64,000 nucleotides of DNA. It comes from Legionella_C sp048541585 (GTDB lineage: Bacteria; Pseudomonadota; Gammaproteobacteria; Legionellales; Legionellaceae). Positions 9,616-18,824 of this stretch are shown here, piece by piece (the first letter of the stretch is position 1; the number at the start of each line of letters is the position of its first letter). Position numbers and translations under genes: made by a program. The stretch spans positions 1,488,001 through 1,552,000 of the forward strand of contig NZ_CP183303.1 of NCBI RefSeq assembly GCF_048541585.1, written 5' to 3'. The notes beneath the pieces were generated by a model, which was given only the letters and a program-made list of their open reading frames with translations, ran no database searches and was not told the DNA's origin.

Positions 9616-10935
9616 ATGAATATTCTTATTATTGGGTCTGGTGCTAGAGAACATGCTATTGCTAAAGCATTGTCACGTTCGAGTCAGCGACCTAATTTAT
9701 ATTGTTATGGTACCTCTCTTAACCCAGGTATAAAAGAATTGTGTAAGGAATATTCTATTGGGGTCATTACAGATTGTATTAAAGTCACTCAACAAGCTAA
9801 ATCTTGGTCTATAAATTTAGCCATTATTGGCCCTGAAGCGCCGCTTGAGCAGGGCATGGCAGATGCACTTTGGCAAGCTGATATTCCAACGATTGGTCCA
9901 AAAAAAGCACTAGCCCAATTAGAAACAAGCAAAGAGTTTGGCCGAGACTTAATGCAAAAATACCAAATAGCAGGTTTACCCAAATATAAAAAATTTAATA
10001 GTCTAGATAACGTTGCCGAATTTATAAACGAGCTTGGTGAAGAACACTATGTTATCAAAGCAAATGGTTTAATGGGCGGAAAAGGAGTTAAAGTTGCGGG
10101 TGAGCACCTTAATTCTATTGATGAGGCATTAGCCTTTGCAAAAGAGATTTTAGCGCATCAGCAAACTTTTATTATTGAAGAGAAATTAATAGGTCAAGAA
10201 TTTTCCTTCATGTGTTTTGCAGACGGAAAAGTATTAGTGCCTATGCCTTTAGTTCAAGATCATAAGCGTGCTTATAATGGTGATAAAGGGCCTAATACTG
10301 GTGGAATGGGCAGTTACTCTGATACCAATCATAGCTTACCTTTTCTAACAACAGACGAAGTAGAAGAAGCTTTTGCAATTAATCAACGTGTCTTTTCAGC
10401 GTTAAATGAGGAATGCCAACAAAATTATATTGGTATTTTATATGGCAGTTTCATTGCTACTAAAAAAGGTGTTTTTGTTATTGAATTTAATGCACGTTTT
10501 GGTGATCCTGAAGCACTTAATGTTTTAGCAATTCTTGAATCAGACTTTTTAACTATTTGTCAGCAGATGGTAAATGGCAATTTAAGTCACGAGAGTGTGC
10601 AATTTAAACGGCAAGCTAGCGTATGCAAATATGTCGTACCTGAAGGTTATCCTGACCAACCTCTAAAAGGTTTTCCTATTGATTTTAGTGCTGTAGAAAA
10701 TAAACAAAATCTTTATCTTGCTGCAGTTGATGTACAAAATGAACAAACTATTGTTGCTACAGGTTCGCGTACGGCGGCGTATGTTGGTGTTGCTAAGACC
10801 ATTACTGAAGCAGAGAGGCAAGCTGAGGGGTCAGTTATACAGATTAAAGGCCCTTTATTTCATCGTAGTGATATCGGTAGTTCTAAATTAATTGAACAAC
10901 GTATTGGTGATATGAATAGGATTCGCAGTACATGA
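9616..10935 (+). CDS. purD: Phosphoribosylamine-glycine ligase (GAR synthetase)
   Basis: ATP-grasp ligase joining glycine to phosphoribosylamine. N-terminal MNILIIGSGAREHAIAKAL is the family signature. The ATP-grasp core includes KANGLMGGKGVKV, IIEEKLIGQEFSF, KRAYNGDKGPNTGGMG and VIEFNARFGDPEA. The length of 439 residues is normal. It sits 6 bases after purF and overlaps purN by 4 bases (ATGA), so purF-purD-purN form a tight transcription unit. Confidence 0.96.
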   Translation: MNILIIGSGAREHAIAKALSRSSQRPNLYCYGTSLNPGIKELCKEYSIGVITDCIKVTQQAKSWSINLAIIGPEAPLEQGMADALWQADIPTIGPKKALAQLETSKEFGRDLMQKYQIAGLPKYKKFNSLDNVAEFINELGEEHYVIKANGLMGGKGVKVAGEHLNSIDEALAFAKEILAHQQTFIIEEKLIGQEFSFMCFADGKVLVPMPLVQDHKRAYNGDKGPNTGGMGSYSDTNHSLPFLTTDEVEEAFAINQRVFSALNEECQQNYIGILYGSFIATKKGVFVIEFNARFGDPEALNVLAILESDFLTICQQMVNGNLSHESVQFKRQASVCKYVVPEGYPDQPLKGFPIDFSAVENKQNLYLAAVDVQNEQTIVATGSRTAAYVGVAKTITEAERQAEGSVIQIKGPLFHRSDIGSSKLIEQRIGDMNRIRST

Positions 10936-11525
10936 TTCGATTAGGAATTTTAGGCTCAACACGTGGCACTAATTTAACAGCGATTGTAGAAGCAATAAAG
11001 CAACAAAAACTTAATGCTTCTATAGAGGTCGTTGTAAGTAATAAAGCCAAAGCAGGCATCTTAGAAAAAGCCACCTACTTTGGCTTACAAACTGCTTATC
11101 TTTCTGCCAAAGAATTAACCAGAGAAGAGTTTGATCGTAAGTTAAATACTTTATTAAAAAATTATGGTGTGGATTTAATTGTTTTAGTTGGTTATATGCG
11201 TATTTTATCTGCTGAATTTATTCAAGAGTGGCAAAATAAAATTATTAATATTCACCCTTCCTTATTGCCTGCTTATGCAGGTCTTATGGATTTAGAGGTA
11301 CATCGTGCAGTTTTAACCGCTGGTGAAAAATATAGTGGCTGTACCGTGCATTTTGTTAATGAGGAAGTTGATGCAGGCCCTGTATTATTACAAAAGCGAT
11401 GTGAAGTATTATTTAAAGACACCCCAGAGCAGCTAAAAGCGCGTATTCAACAAGATGAAGGCGCTTTATTAGTTGAAGCAATTAAGGTTATTTCTCAAGA
11501 ATTCGGAAATAGGTCTAATAAATAA
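10932..11525 (+). CDS. purN: GAR transformylase (10-formyl-THF dependent)
   Basis: Transfers the formyl group from 10-formyltetrahydrofolate to GAR. The substrate-binding and catalytic segments are present: VGYMRILS, NIHPSLLPAY with the catalytic Asn and His, and CTVHFVNEEVDAGPVLLQ with the catalytic Asp. The length of 197 residues is usual. The start overlaps the end of purD (ATGA). In the motif after HPSLLP the usual FPG is replaced by YAG, a mild deviation. A purE reading frame broken by a stop codon follows after 13 bases. Confidence 0.94.
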   Translation: MIRLGILGSTRGTNLTAIVEAIKQQKLNASIEVVVSNKAKAGILEKATYFGLQTAYLSAKELTREEFDRKLNTLLKNYGVDLIVLVGYMRILSAEFIQEWQNKIINIHPSLLPAYAGLMDLEVHRAVLTAGEKYSGCTVHFVNEEVDAGPVLLQKRCEVLFKDTPEQLKARIQQDEGALLVEAIKVISQEFGNRSNK

Positions 11526-11538
11526 TTGAGGTATTATT

Positions 11539-12033
11539 ATGACAAAAGCACTTATAGCAATTTTAATGGGTTCTAAATCTGATTGGCCGTTAATGGAAGA
11601 GGCTAGTAAAATCCTGGAAGCATTAGATATCCCTCATCAAGTTCGAGCACTATCTGCGCATCGAACACCAGAGGCTTTATTTGAATATTTAAAATAGGCT
11701 GAAAAAGACGGCGTTGAAGTGTTTATTGCCGCAGCGGGCGGTGCTGCTCACTTACCTGGAGTAGTTGCTGCTAAAACGACATTGCCTGTTTTAGGTGTGC
11801 CTATTCCTTCTTCAACCTTTACAAATGGATTAGGCGCATTGTTATCTATAGTACAAATGCCAGCTGGTATTCCTGTTGGAACATTAGCTGTTAGTAAAGC
11901 AGGCGCGATTAACGCTGCTATTTTAGCTGCTAGCATTTTGGGTAATAAATATCCGGAGTATAGGCAAGCTGTTGAGAATTACCGCGCTGAACAAGCTAAA
12001 AAAGTTTTAGATAACTCGGTTATTAAAGGTTAA
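11539..12033 (+). pseudogene. purE: purE (AIR mutase) interrupted by an in-frame amber codon
   Basis: The frame starts at an ATG 7 bases after GAGG and encodes MGSKSDWPLMEEA and LSAHRTPEALFEYLK, typical of the N-terminal third of PurE. Codon 53 (11695-11697) is then TAG. The same frame continues at once with AEKDGVEVFIAAAGGAAHLPG, AAKTTLPVLGVPI and SIVQMPAGIPVGTLAV to a normal PurE end at 12033, giving 164 codons, the usual length. A single change such as CAG to TAG explains it; there is no frameshift or deletion. The IAGAGG motif also reads IAAAGG. The options are a recent null mutation, amber suppression or a sequencing error. No purK follows. Confidence 0.9.
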
Positions 12034-12108
12034 ATAAAAATGTATTGATTTAATTAAGTTTGGTTTTGTACCAGACAAAAAATCATCGTTTTCACTTCTT
12101 GCCTACTT

Positions 12109-12176
12109 CCCGCGACTTGTTCGCGGGATCCCGTGCGACAGTTAAATCACTTGATCCCATAGACAAGCCATGGGAC
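12109..12176. repeat. Pair of GC hairpin repeats after purE
   Basis: An inverted copy of the 19-bp hairpin seen upstream of purF lies at 12109-12127 (stem CCCGCGA/TCGCGGG, loop CTTGT). A diverged relative at 12153-12176 has stem CCCAT/ATGGG around a related AGACAAGCC loop. They lie in the 350-base gap between purE and the ankyrin gene. Apart from these hairpins the gap holds no recognisable gene; a 66-codon open frame across it is a by-product of the repeats. Confidence 0.75.
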
Positions 12177-12385
12177 GTTGGCCTAGGGAAAAAGAGTTTT
12201 CAACTGTGTTTGATTTTTGTACATTGTAAAGTAAGATTGGCTAGCAGATATTTATACTAATACAACCTTAAGGTAGCTATTAATTCTAATGAGAAGGTAT
12301 GAAAGGTTATCTTAGGACTAGACTTAAATTTATTTTAAGTAATTTAGCCGTACTTTAAGACGTTTAAATTGTCAAGAACTCTTAT

Positions 12386-14476
12386 TTAAATATCTCTTGA
12401 AGTTTCAGGGTTATTACTTAAGGTTGGTTGCAAGTTACTAGAGTCAGAAACTGTTTTTGTGGGTAAGAAAAATAAGTTTTTTGCACCAGTTAAATATGGC
12501 GTATTTGTCTCATTAGGGGTTTGCTGTACTTTATGCTCATTAATAAGCTCAGCAATTTTATTATGTCCCATAAGATTAGCTATATCATAAGGCGTAATAA
12601 TTACTTCAGCAGAATCTGGTAAATCTTTCACAAATAATTTAACTTGTTGCTCTATGTTTTTATCGTGTTTGAATAAAGCAAAATATTTTAGTTGAGCGAC
12701 TGTTCGGCGCATAGGAATAGTATGATCAGCATTGGCCTCTAAAAGTTTTTTAACAATAGCAAAGTGACCTTCTTGAGCAGCTAACAAAATAGGCGTCATA
12801 CCTTGAAATAGTTGATTTAAATTTACCTTATCTTTATATTTATGTGATAGTTCAATCAATAGTTCCACGACGTTGGTATGTCCATTTCTAGCTGCCATTA
12901 ATAGGGGACTTGCACTATTTTCATTTGAGCAATCTAATAAATTAGGATTTTTTTGAACTAATTCTCTTATAACTTCTGCATGGCCATTATTAGCCGCTAT
13001 CCATAAAGCTGTTTTACCTTGAGCATCTACTTGAGTTAAATCTGCGCCAGCTTTGATTAATTCTTTTATAACGTCTAGATGACCTTTATTAGCTGCTAAA
13101 TGTAGCGGTGAGAAGCCATTATTTTCTTTTTCATTTAACCTTGCACCTTTCTCTACTAATATTCTAACAATTTCGGCGTGGCCATTATTTGCCGCAATTC
13201 CTAGAGGGGTGTTACCTGAATTATCTTTTTCATCTAACTTAACTCCATATTCAATTAATTTTTTAACTACTTCTACATGGCCCTTTTCGGCCGCAATCCA
13301 TAGCGGTGTTTGATTGTTTATATTCGCTAAATTTAAATCCACCTTTGCTTTAGCTAATACGTCAACAGTTTCTACATGACCTCCTCGTGCAGCAGCACAA
13401 ATCGGTGGGGATTTTTTACCAACTAATTCATTGCATTTTGCGCCAGCGTTAATTAATTCTTTAACTACTTTAGTATAACCATTAAAAGCAGCAGTCCAAA
13501 TAGGAGTAATATTATCTTCATCAGTTTGATTAAAATCTGCGCCAGCTTTAATTAAAGCTACTACATCTTCTAAATGATTATACTGAGCAGCGATAAATAA
13601 TAAATTAACGCTACCTTTCCGAAGAGCGATATCGTCTGTAATAGGTTGAGTTGTGTGTTTAAACTTTGTTAGTTTTTCTTCTAAAATACTGCAGCGGGGA
13701 TCATTTTTAGTTAATATCACTTGCGTATTAAAAGCTGAATAATCGCTAGATTTATCTTCTTTTTTATAGTCATCGCTTTCCTCTTCTTCATCTTCATCTT
13801 CTGCAAAAGCTGCTTCAATGGCCGCTGCCATAAGTTTAGTTTTAGGTGAAGTATAGGGAATTTGATTACTATCACGAAACGACCAGCCTTGACTTGGTTG
13901 ATAGGTTAAAGCTACAGTATGATTTTCACTTCCTAATAAAATTCCTATTGGCTCTGTAGATAGGTTTGCAGTAGTATCAAATACTTGACCAAGTTTAATT
14001 AAATAAGTTTCAATTTCTTCTTTAGATAGAATAAGTGGTTCTGAATAAAGTGGTTTTAAACCGCCTTTTTTCTCTATTTCTTCAGACGAAGCAAGAGTAG
14101 AAAGAACTTCTATATTTTCTTGGTTTAGAAAAGAGCGATTAAATAAAAAAGCCCAATCCCCTGGTAACTGAAATAAGGTTAAACTATCATAAAAACGAAT
14201 AATATCAATTAACTCATAATCTTTATCAGTTAAGTTTTCACCTTTTTTTGCTTTAGTTTTATTAATTGCATCGACTAAGTATTCCGTCGTCATAGAGGCA
14301 ATAAGTTTTATACGATTTTCAAAACGTTGTTGCTCTTCTTTGCCTAATAAAGAAGCCTCTAACCAACGCAGCGAAAAACCATTACATAGACCATCTTCAT
14401 TGCCATAGCCTAGGCCATCTTCACTGCCATAACCTAGCGCGTTATATAAATTTACTACTTCTTCATGAGCACTCAT
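12386..14476 (-). CDS. Ankyrin-repeat protein with an N-terminal YopT/C58-like cysteine protease domain (candidate effector)
   Basis: The protein has 696 residues. The N-terminal 210 residues carry spacing reminiscent of YopT/AvrPphB-type (C58) papain-fold proteases: Cys31 in GLCNGFSLRW, His186 in NHTVALTY and Asp202 in WSFRDSNQ. An acidic linker follows (about 225-245, EDEDEEEESDD). Residues about 285-660 contain around ten ankyrin repeats, for example TPLWIAAEKGHVEVVKKLIE and SPLHLAANKGHLDVIKELIK. An 8-residue duplication (GYGxEDGL) precedes Cys31. The architecture fits an exported Dot/Icm-type effector. The ankyrins are certain; the protease assignment is an inference from three residues. 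Confidence 0.75.
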   Translation of the reverse strand: MSAHEEVVNLYNALGYGSEDGLGYGNEDGLCNGFSLRWLEASLLGKEEQQRFENRIKLIASMTTEYLVDAINKTKAKKGENLTDKDYELIDIIRFYDSLTLFQLPGDWAFLFNRSFLNQENIEVLSTLASSEEIEKKGGLKPLYSEPLILSKEEIETYLIKLGQVFDTTANLSTEPIGILLGSENHTVALTYQPSQGWSFRDSNQIPYTSPKTKLMAAAIEAAFAEDEDEEEESDDYKKEDKSSDYSAFNTQVILTKNDPRCSILEEKLTKFKHTTQPITDDIALRKGSVNLLFIAAQYNHLEDVVALIKAGADFNQTDEDNITPIWTAAFNGYTKVVKELINAGAKCNELVGKKSPPICAAARGGHVETVDVLAKAKVDLNLANINNQTPLWIAAEKGHVEVVKKLIEYGVKLDEKDNSGNTPLGIAANNGHAEIVRILVEKGARLNEKENNGFSPLHLAANKGHLDVIKELIKAGADLTQVDAQGKTALWIAANNGHAEVIRELVQKNPNLLDCSNENSASPLLMAARNGHTNVVELLIELSHKYKDKVNLNQLFQGMTPILLAAQEGHFAIVKKLLEANADHTIPMRRTVAQLKYFALFKHDKNIEQQVKLFVKDLPDSAEVIITPYDIANLMGHNKIAELINEHKVQQTPNETNTPYLTGAKNLFFLPTKTVSDSSNLQPTLSNNPETSRDI

Positions 14477-14617
14477 ACTATATGAAACTTAATATACATG
14501 TAGCCTAAAGTATAATTTTAGTACATTGTAATTAATAAAATATTAATAAGGTTGGAATTGGCTAGAATCTATCTTTGTACAGGACAAAAATAAAAACCGT
14601 TGAAAAACCTTTTTTCC

Positions 14618-15020
14618 CCTACCTATATCCCATAGCTTGCCAGGGAATCCAATGATTTGACTGGTAGGCTGGATCTCGCGAACAAGTCGCGGGACGTAGG
14701 TAGCAGATGTAGAGGCAAGATTTTAACATAAGCTCTCATTTCACCTTAAGAGTATCATCTACGTCCCACGACTTGTTCGCGGGATCCAGGCTTTGGCTCG
14801 ATAACTGCGCTGAGAGCAAGTAGCCTAGGTGTAGGCCTGCAGGCCGAAACCCGGGTTTCACGTCGTTTCACTCAGGCTACTTGCTTAACCAGCCTTCGCC
14901 TTGAGGCTAGCGAAGCTTCAGAGTTATGCAACAACGCCGAACAAGTCGCGGGATGTAGGTAGTAAAAGTCAAAATGATTTGATAGGTTGGATCCCGCGAC
15001 AAATTATGGGATGTAGGTAG
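14618..15020. repeat. Cluster of four or more GC hairpin repeats
   Basis: Part of the 720-base gene-free stretch between the ankyrin gene and the papain-like gene. Copies of the CCCGCGA-ACAAG-TCGCGGG hairpin appear at 14675-14693 (one stem mismatch), inverted at 14764-14782, partial at 14936-14952 and diverged at 14993-15010. A further degenerate form lies near 14627 (TATCCCATAGCTTGCC). Most copies are followed by GTAGGTAG or a close variant, as in the copies near purF. No coding sequence is visible in the stretch. Confidence 0.8.
14815..14885. repeat. Palindromic repeat element with 12-bp perfect inverted ends
   Basis: AGCAAGTAGCCT at 14815-14826 is matched by AGGCTACTTGCT at 14874-14885. 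Inside lie CCTGCAGG and CCCGGG palindromes. The layout (GTAGCC at one end, GGCTAC at the other, about 70 bases) resembles the two 84-bp elements near 59.6 and 61.5 kb, though the internal sequence differs. It is inserted within the cluster of GC hairpins and is probably a dispersed REP/MITE-like element. Confidence 0.6.
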
Positions 15021-15199
15021 AAGGTAAAAAGTATAGAATTTATTTGTCCGGTACCAAGAGAATTTAGCTGTTTTAAAATCTAAATAAAAAATAGAAAAAG
15101 CGACCCCCTTACCTAATACAGATTAAGGATAGTCGCTTTATAAGGAAAATCAGTAGTTATAAATAATAAGCAAGATAACTATATAAGCTTATTTAAACC

Positions 15200-16276
15200 T
15201 TACATTTCTTTAGATTTGATAGTGCGTATTCTTTGCGCTTCAAAAGCTAATACTTTAAAGTAATCATAAGACATGTAAAAGTTTCCATTATCCCCTAGAT
15301 TTTTTCCCCAAGAATTACGTAAAGTCAATAAACCTCTATGTTTATTACCTTCATTATCTTTAGCTACAGCATTATCATCAAAGCCGGTAATAACCATTTC
15401 ATGGCCACCGACAAACTCAGGATTTAACCAGGCATCACGAGCAATTATAGGTGTAAGTACCCAGCTATCATTACGAGCATTTTTAGTACCTACTGCGCCA
15501 GAAACACCTAAATCATAATCGACAAGTAAAACAGCAAAAGTTACCCTATCACCAGCTAGGAGAGCTTTTTTAACTTCAGCTAAGGTTTTGTTAGTATCAA
15601 CACGATCATTGGTAGCTTGGAAAGGATCTAGGATTGGTGAAGTTTGTATTTCATCAAGAGTAAGTGGCTCGCTAATAGCGTGAAATTCTTCAAGCGCCAT
15701 GGGAGTTGTTGGATCAGCGCCACCATGTGGGTAAGAATTTAAACCGCCGCAACCTACTTTTGCTTCATGTGTTTTATTAACAATACCAAATGTTTCCATC
15801 TGGTTAAGTACAACTCGACCTAATGAGCCATCCCAACCACTAGCATTATAGCCATTCTCAGCTAAGTAATTACCTAACTGCAATTGACATAGTTGGCTAA
15901 CGTAATCACCTTTATCAAGCGCTGCGTCAATAGCTGCTGTCACGGCAAAAGTAACACAAGTACCATGCCGCCCTTGATCTAATACAGGTACATTATTCAT
16001 ACCAAGTTGAATCTGCTTAGGCCCACCAGAATTGGTAAATTGATTTATAGGTTTTAAAGCATTTTTTGCTTTAAGCTGCAGTAATTTTCTTTCTTTATCA
16101 GATAATTTAATTTTTAATAGTCTAATTTCTTTTGGTTGCTCAATGTCCTTATTTAAAAGTTTGGATGGTTTACGCTCAGTTATTATATGAGAAATTGTAC
16201 CTGAAACTTCTATTCCCTGAGCAGCTAAATGACCACTAACGAGTAATGATAATGTTGCTAGTTTCGCAATCTTCAT
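15200..16276 (-). CDS. Secreted papain-like (C1 family) cysteine protease
   Basis: A 358-residue protein with an N-terminal signal peptide (MKIAKLATLSLLVSGHLAAQ), a likely propeptide to about residue 90, and a C1 protease domain. The catalytic residues can be read directly: Cys107 in VLDQGRHGTCVTFAV, His292 in GGHEMVITGFDD and Asn321 in LRNSWG. The usual oxyanion Gln is in DQG. It is probably exported across the inner membrane by Sec and possibly out by type II secretion. It is monocistronic, with an intrinsic terminator of the upstream gene just before its promoter region. Substrate unknown. Confidence 0.85.
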   Translation of the reverse strand: MKIAKLATLSLLVSGHLAAQGIEVSGTISHIITERKPSKLLNKDIEQPKEIRLLKIKLSDKERKLLQLKAKNALKPINQFTNSGGPKQIQLGMNNVPVLDQGRHGTCVTFAVTAAIDAALDKGDYVSQLCQLQLGNYLAENGYNASGWDGSLGRVVLNQMETFGIVNKTHEAKVGCGGLNSYPHGGADPTTPMALEEFHAISEPLTLDEIQTSPILDPFQATNDRVDTNKTLAEVKKALLAGDRVTFAVLLVDYDLGVSGAVGTKNARNDSWVLTPIIARDAWLNPEFVGGHEMVITGFDDNAVAKDNEGNKHRGLLTLRNSWGKNLGDNGNFYMSYDYFKVLAFEAQRIRTIKSKEM

Positions 16277-16425
16277 GAAATTATTCTCTCCAATTAAGGG
16301 AATTTCAGTTTAACAGATACATTAAATAGCGGCTATAAATTTTGTAGATAAGTGGATATCTTTAGAGAAATACTGAAAGTGGTTAAGCAAAGAGTGAAAT
16401 TATAACAAATTTCTAAACTAAAAAA

Positions 16426-16448
16426 GGGCGGAAATCCGCCCTTTTTTT
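16426..16448 (-). terminator. Intrinsic terminator downstream of the stress-protein gene
   Basis: The perfect 6-bp GC stem GGGCGG/CCGCCC with loop AAAT lies at 16426-16441. It is flanked by an A-run at 16420-16425 and a T-run at 16442-16448, so it can work in both directions. On the minus strand it ends the 16462-17115 gene 14 bases after its stop codon. Confidence 0.85.
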
Positions 16449-16461
16449 ACTGCAAAAAAGT

Positions 16462-17115
16462 CTAGCGATGCATATCGTTATCGATATCATATTTGCGCCA
16501 GTCATTTTCTAAATCTGAATAATCACGGCTTGGATCACGGCGAACTCCCATAAGGATACCACCAGAGCGTACACCTTCTTCATAACGACGAGCTTTATCT
16601 TCAGGAATACCCCAACCAGCTAAAGCACCAATTAAACCACCAGAAAGGCTACCAGCACCAGCGCCAGCAAGACCTGCGGCTATTGGACCAGCAATAACTA
16701 AACCTAAACCAGGAATAGCAAGACTTGTGCCGATTGCTGCAATCGCACCTAAAGTAGCGCCAACGATTCCACCAATTGCGCCACCAACTCCCATGCCTTC
16801 TTTCATGCGATCACCGCTGGCACTATCCATAGTTGAATCAGACATTGAAGTATCAGAACCCATGCTATGTGTACGACTACGATCGCTTGAACTTGCCTTA
16901 GCAAGATCAGAGTCATAGTATTTGCGACGAGAATCTTCTGACATAATAACGTTAATGTCTTTTGGATCATAACCACGATCTAGATAAGAACGGTAAGCAT
17001 TTTCAGCAGTATCTTTATCATGGAAATAACCCGTAATCATTGAATCTTGACCAGCATGTTGAGAACGGGAAGAATCTCGATTAAGACCTTCATTACGATC
17101 CATATAATTATCCAT
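16462..17115 (-). CDS. General stress protein (GSP17M-like) with glycine-zipper membrane segment
   Basis: A 217-residue protein. An N-terminal GSP17M-like fold (SMITGYFHDKDTAENAYRSY, GYDPKDINVIMSED) is followed by a Ser/Asp/Met-rich linker. A glycine-zipper hydrophobic region (about 105-165, GGAIGGIVGATLGAIAAIG) comes next, then GWGIPEDKARRYEEGVRSGG. This order is that of the general stress / low-temperature-induced protein family found in many proteobacteria. A strong AGGAGA site precedes the ATG, which fits high expression. Physiological role unknown; probably membrane-associated. Confidence 0.75.
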   Translation of the reverse strand: MDNYMDRNEGLNRDSSRSQHAGQDSMITGYFHDKDTAENAYRSYLDRGYDPKDINVIMSEDSRRKYYDSDLAKASSSDRSRTHSMGSDTSMSDSTMDSASGDRMKEGMGVGGAIGGIVGATLGAIAAIGTSLAIPGLGLVIAGPIAAGLAGAGAGSLSGGLIGALAGWGIPEDKARRYEEGVRSGGILMGVRRDPSRDYSDLENDWRKYDIDNDMHR

Positions 17116-17219
17116 ATCTCTCTCCTAAATTAAGGTTACAATTAAACATAGTTGATAATTTTTGATTCTGCAAATAAGTATTCTTAATTTTAAATAGCGC
17201 TGAATTTGGTTTAATTCAG

Positions 17220-17247
17220 TTGACGATCAAGCTCACTGGTGTAAAAT
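17220..17247 (+). promoter_or_regulatory. Sigma-70-type promoter for the zwf operon
   Basis: A -35 box TTGACG (17220-17225) and a -10 box TAAAAT (17242-17247) are separated by 16 bases. Transcription would start near 17254, leaving a leader of about 100 bases before zwf, which has its own AGAAGGA ribosome binding site. No operator can be recognised. Confidence 0.55.
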
Positions 17248-17353
17248 CGAAACACTTTGCAATTTACTAGGGTCTATTTACATTCCTATTTTCTTTTTAA
17301 AGTTAATGGAATGTAGGCAAACTCAATAACCCTTTGTTAGAAGGAAAAAAGTT

Positions 17354-18823
17354 ATGCAAGGAAAAGCCGAAGATAATAAGGCTTGTGACTTAATTTTATT
17401 TGGCACAAAAGGCGATCTTGCAAGTCGAAAGCTTTTACCAGCGCTCTACCAACTAGAAAAACAGCATCTATTAAATCCCCAAACTAGGATCATTGGTGTT
17501 GCACGCGATAATTTTAGTTCGGATAATTATATTGAATTTGTTAAGACAACCGTAAAAAAATTTATTCAAGAGACATTTGATAAAGCGGTTTGGCAGCGTC
17601 TGGAGCAAAAACTACATTATGTGCAAGTCGATCTTACGCAGATAGCAGACTATAATAAGCTTAAAGAAATTACTGATCCTAAGACACGTATTGCTGTGAG
17701 TTATTTTGCAACGTCATCTTCTTTATTTGGTCACATTAGTGAAGGATTAGCTAAAGTTGGATTAGCTAAAGAACCCGCTCGAGTTGTAGTTGAGAAACCT
17801 ATCGGCCGTAACTTAGACTCCTCAATCATTATTAATGATCAAATTGCAGAATATTTCAAAGAGAGTCAGATCTATCGTATTGATCATTATTTAGGTAAAG
17901 AAACAGTATTAAATCTATTAGTTCTGCGGTTTGCTAATGCAATATTTGCCACCAATTGGGATTATAATGCTATAGATCATGTGCAAATATCTGTTGCTGA
18001 AGAGGTCGGCGTTGAGGGGCGCTGGAGTTATTACGATAGCGCAGGCCAGCTGCGTGATATGGTACAAAATCATCTTTTACAGATTTTAGCGCTTATCGCA
18101 ATGGAGCCACCAGTTAACCTGGATGCTGATAATATTCGCGATGAGAAATTAAAAGTACTTAAAGCATTAAGGCCAATTACTGCAGAAAATGTTCAAGAAA
18201 TGACAGTACGTGGTCAATATACTAGTGGTTTTGTTGGTGGTAAAGCAGTTCCTGGCTATTTAGAGGAAAATGAAGCGAAGATAAGTACTACTGAAACATT
18301 TGTCGCGCTAAAGGTTTTTATTGATAATTGGCGTTGGGCAGGTGTTCCTTTTTATTTGCGTACCGGTAAACGGATGCCTAGGAAATATAGTGAAATATTG
18401 ATTTCATTTAAACCGCAGCCACACAATATTTTTCAGAAAACCTACAAACATTTAAAAGCAAATAAACTAATTATTCGGCTGCAGCCAGATGAAGGTGTTG
18501 AAATTCAGATTATTAATAAAATTCCAGGCTTAGGCGAAACGATGCAACTGCAACAAAGTAAGCTTGATTTAAGCTTTGATGAAACATTTAAATCTGAGCG
18601 TATCGTTGATGCTTATGAACGTTTACTATTAGAAGCAATGTTGGGTAACCAATGTTTATTTGTACGACGCGATGAAGTTGAATTAGCTTGGCAGTGGGTA
18701 GATGGTATTCTTAAAGCCTGGCAAATTTATAATGAACCTCCACGAGCTTACCAAGCTGGTACTTGGGGGCCAGCTGCCGCCACTTCTTTATTAGCTCGCG
18801 ATGATAGAAATTGGGATGAGTAA
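17354..18823 (+). CDS. zwf: Glucose-6-phosphate 1-dehydrogenase
   Basis: Oxidises glucose 6-phosphate to 6-phosphogluconolactone, producing NAD(P)H. The N-terminal nucleotide-binding loop reads FGTKGDLASRKLLPALY, a variant of the common GASGDLAxRKL. The active-site signature RIDHYLGKET is intact, and FYLRTGKRM is present. The length of 489 residues is normal. It is the first gene of a tight six-gene run (zwf-pgl-edd-glk-eda-transporter) feeding the Entner-Doudoroff pathway, in the order I know from Legionella pneumophila. Confidence 0.96.
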   Translation: MQGKAEDNKACDLILFGTKGDLASRKLLPALYQLEKQHLLNPQTRIIGVARDNFSSDNYIEFVKTTVKKFIQETFDKAVWQRLEQKLHYVQVDLTQIADYNKLKEITDPKTRIAVSYFATSSSLFGHISEGLAKVGLAKEPARVVVEKPIGRNLDSSIIINDQIAEYFKESQIYRIDHYLGKETVLNLLVLRFANAIFATNWDYNAIDHVQISVAEEVGVEGRWSYYDSAGQLRDMVQNHLLQILALIAMEPPVNLDADNIRDEKLKVLKALRPITAENVQEMTVRGQYTSGFVGGKAVPGYLEENEAKISTTETFVALKVFIDNWRWAGVPFYLRTGKRMPRKYSEILISFKPQPHNIFQKTYKHLKANKLIIRLQPDEGVEIQIINKIPGLGETMQLQQSKLDLSFDETFKSERIVDAYERLLLEAMLGNQCLFVRRDEVELAWQWVDGILKAWQIYNEPPRAYQAGTWGPAAATSLLARDDRNWDE

Positions 18824-18824
18824 G

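Noticed and set aside
12060..12260. 66-codon frame after purE
   Set aside because: Runs through the GC hairpin repeats, has no ribosome binding site and no protein-like composition.
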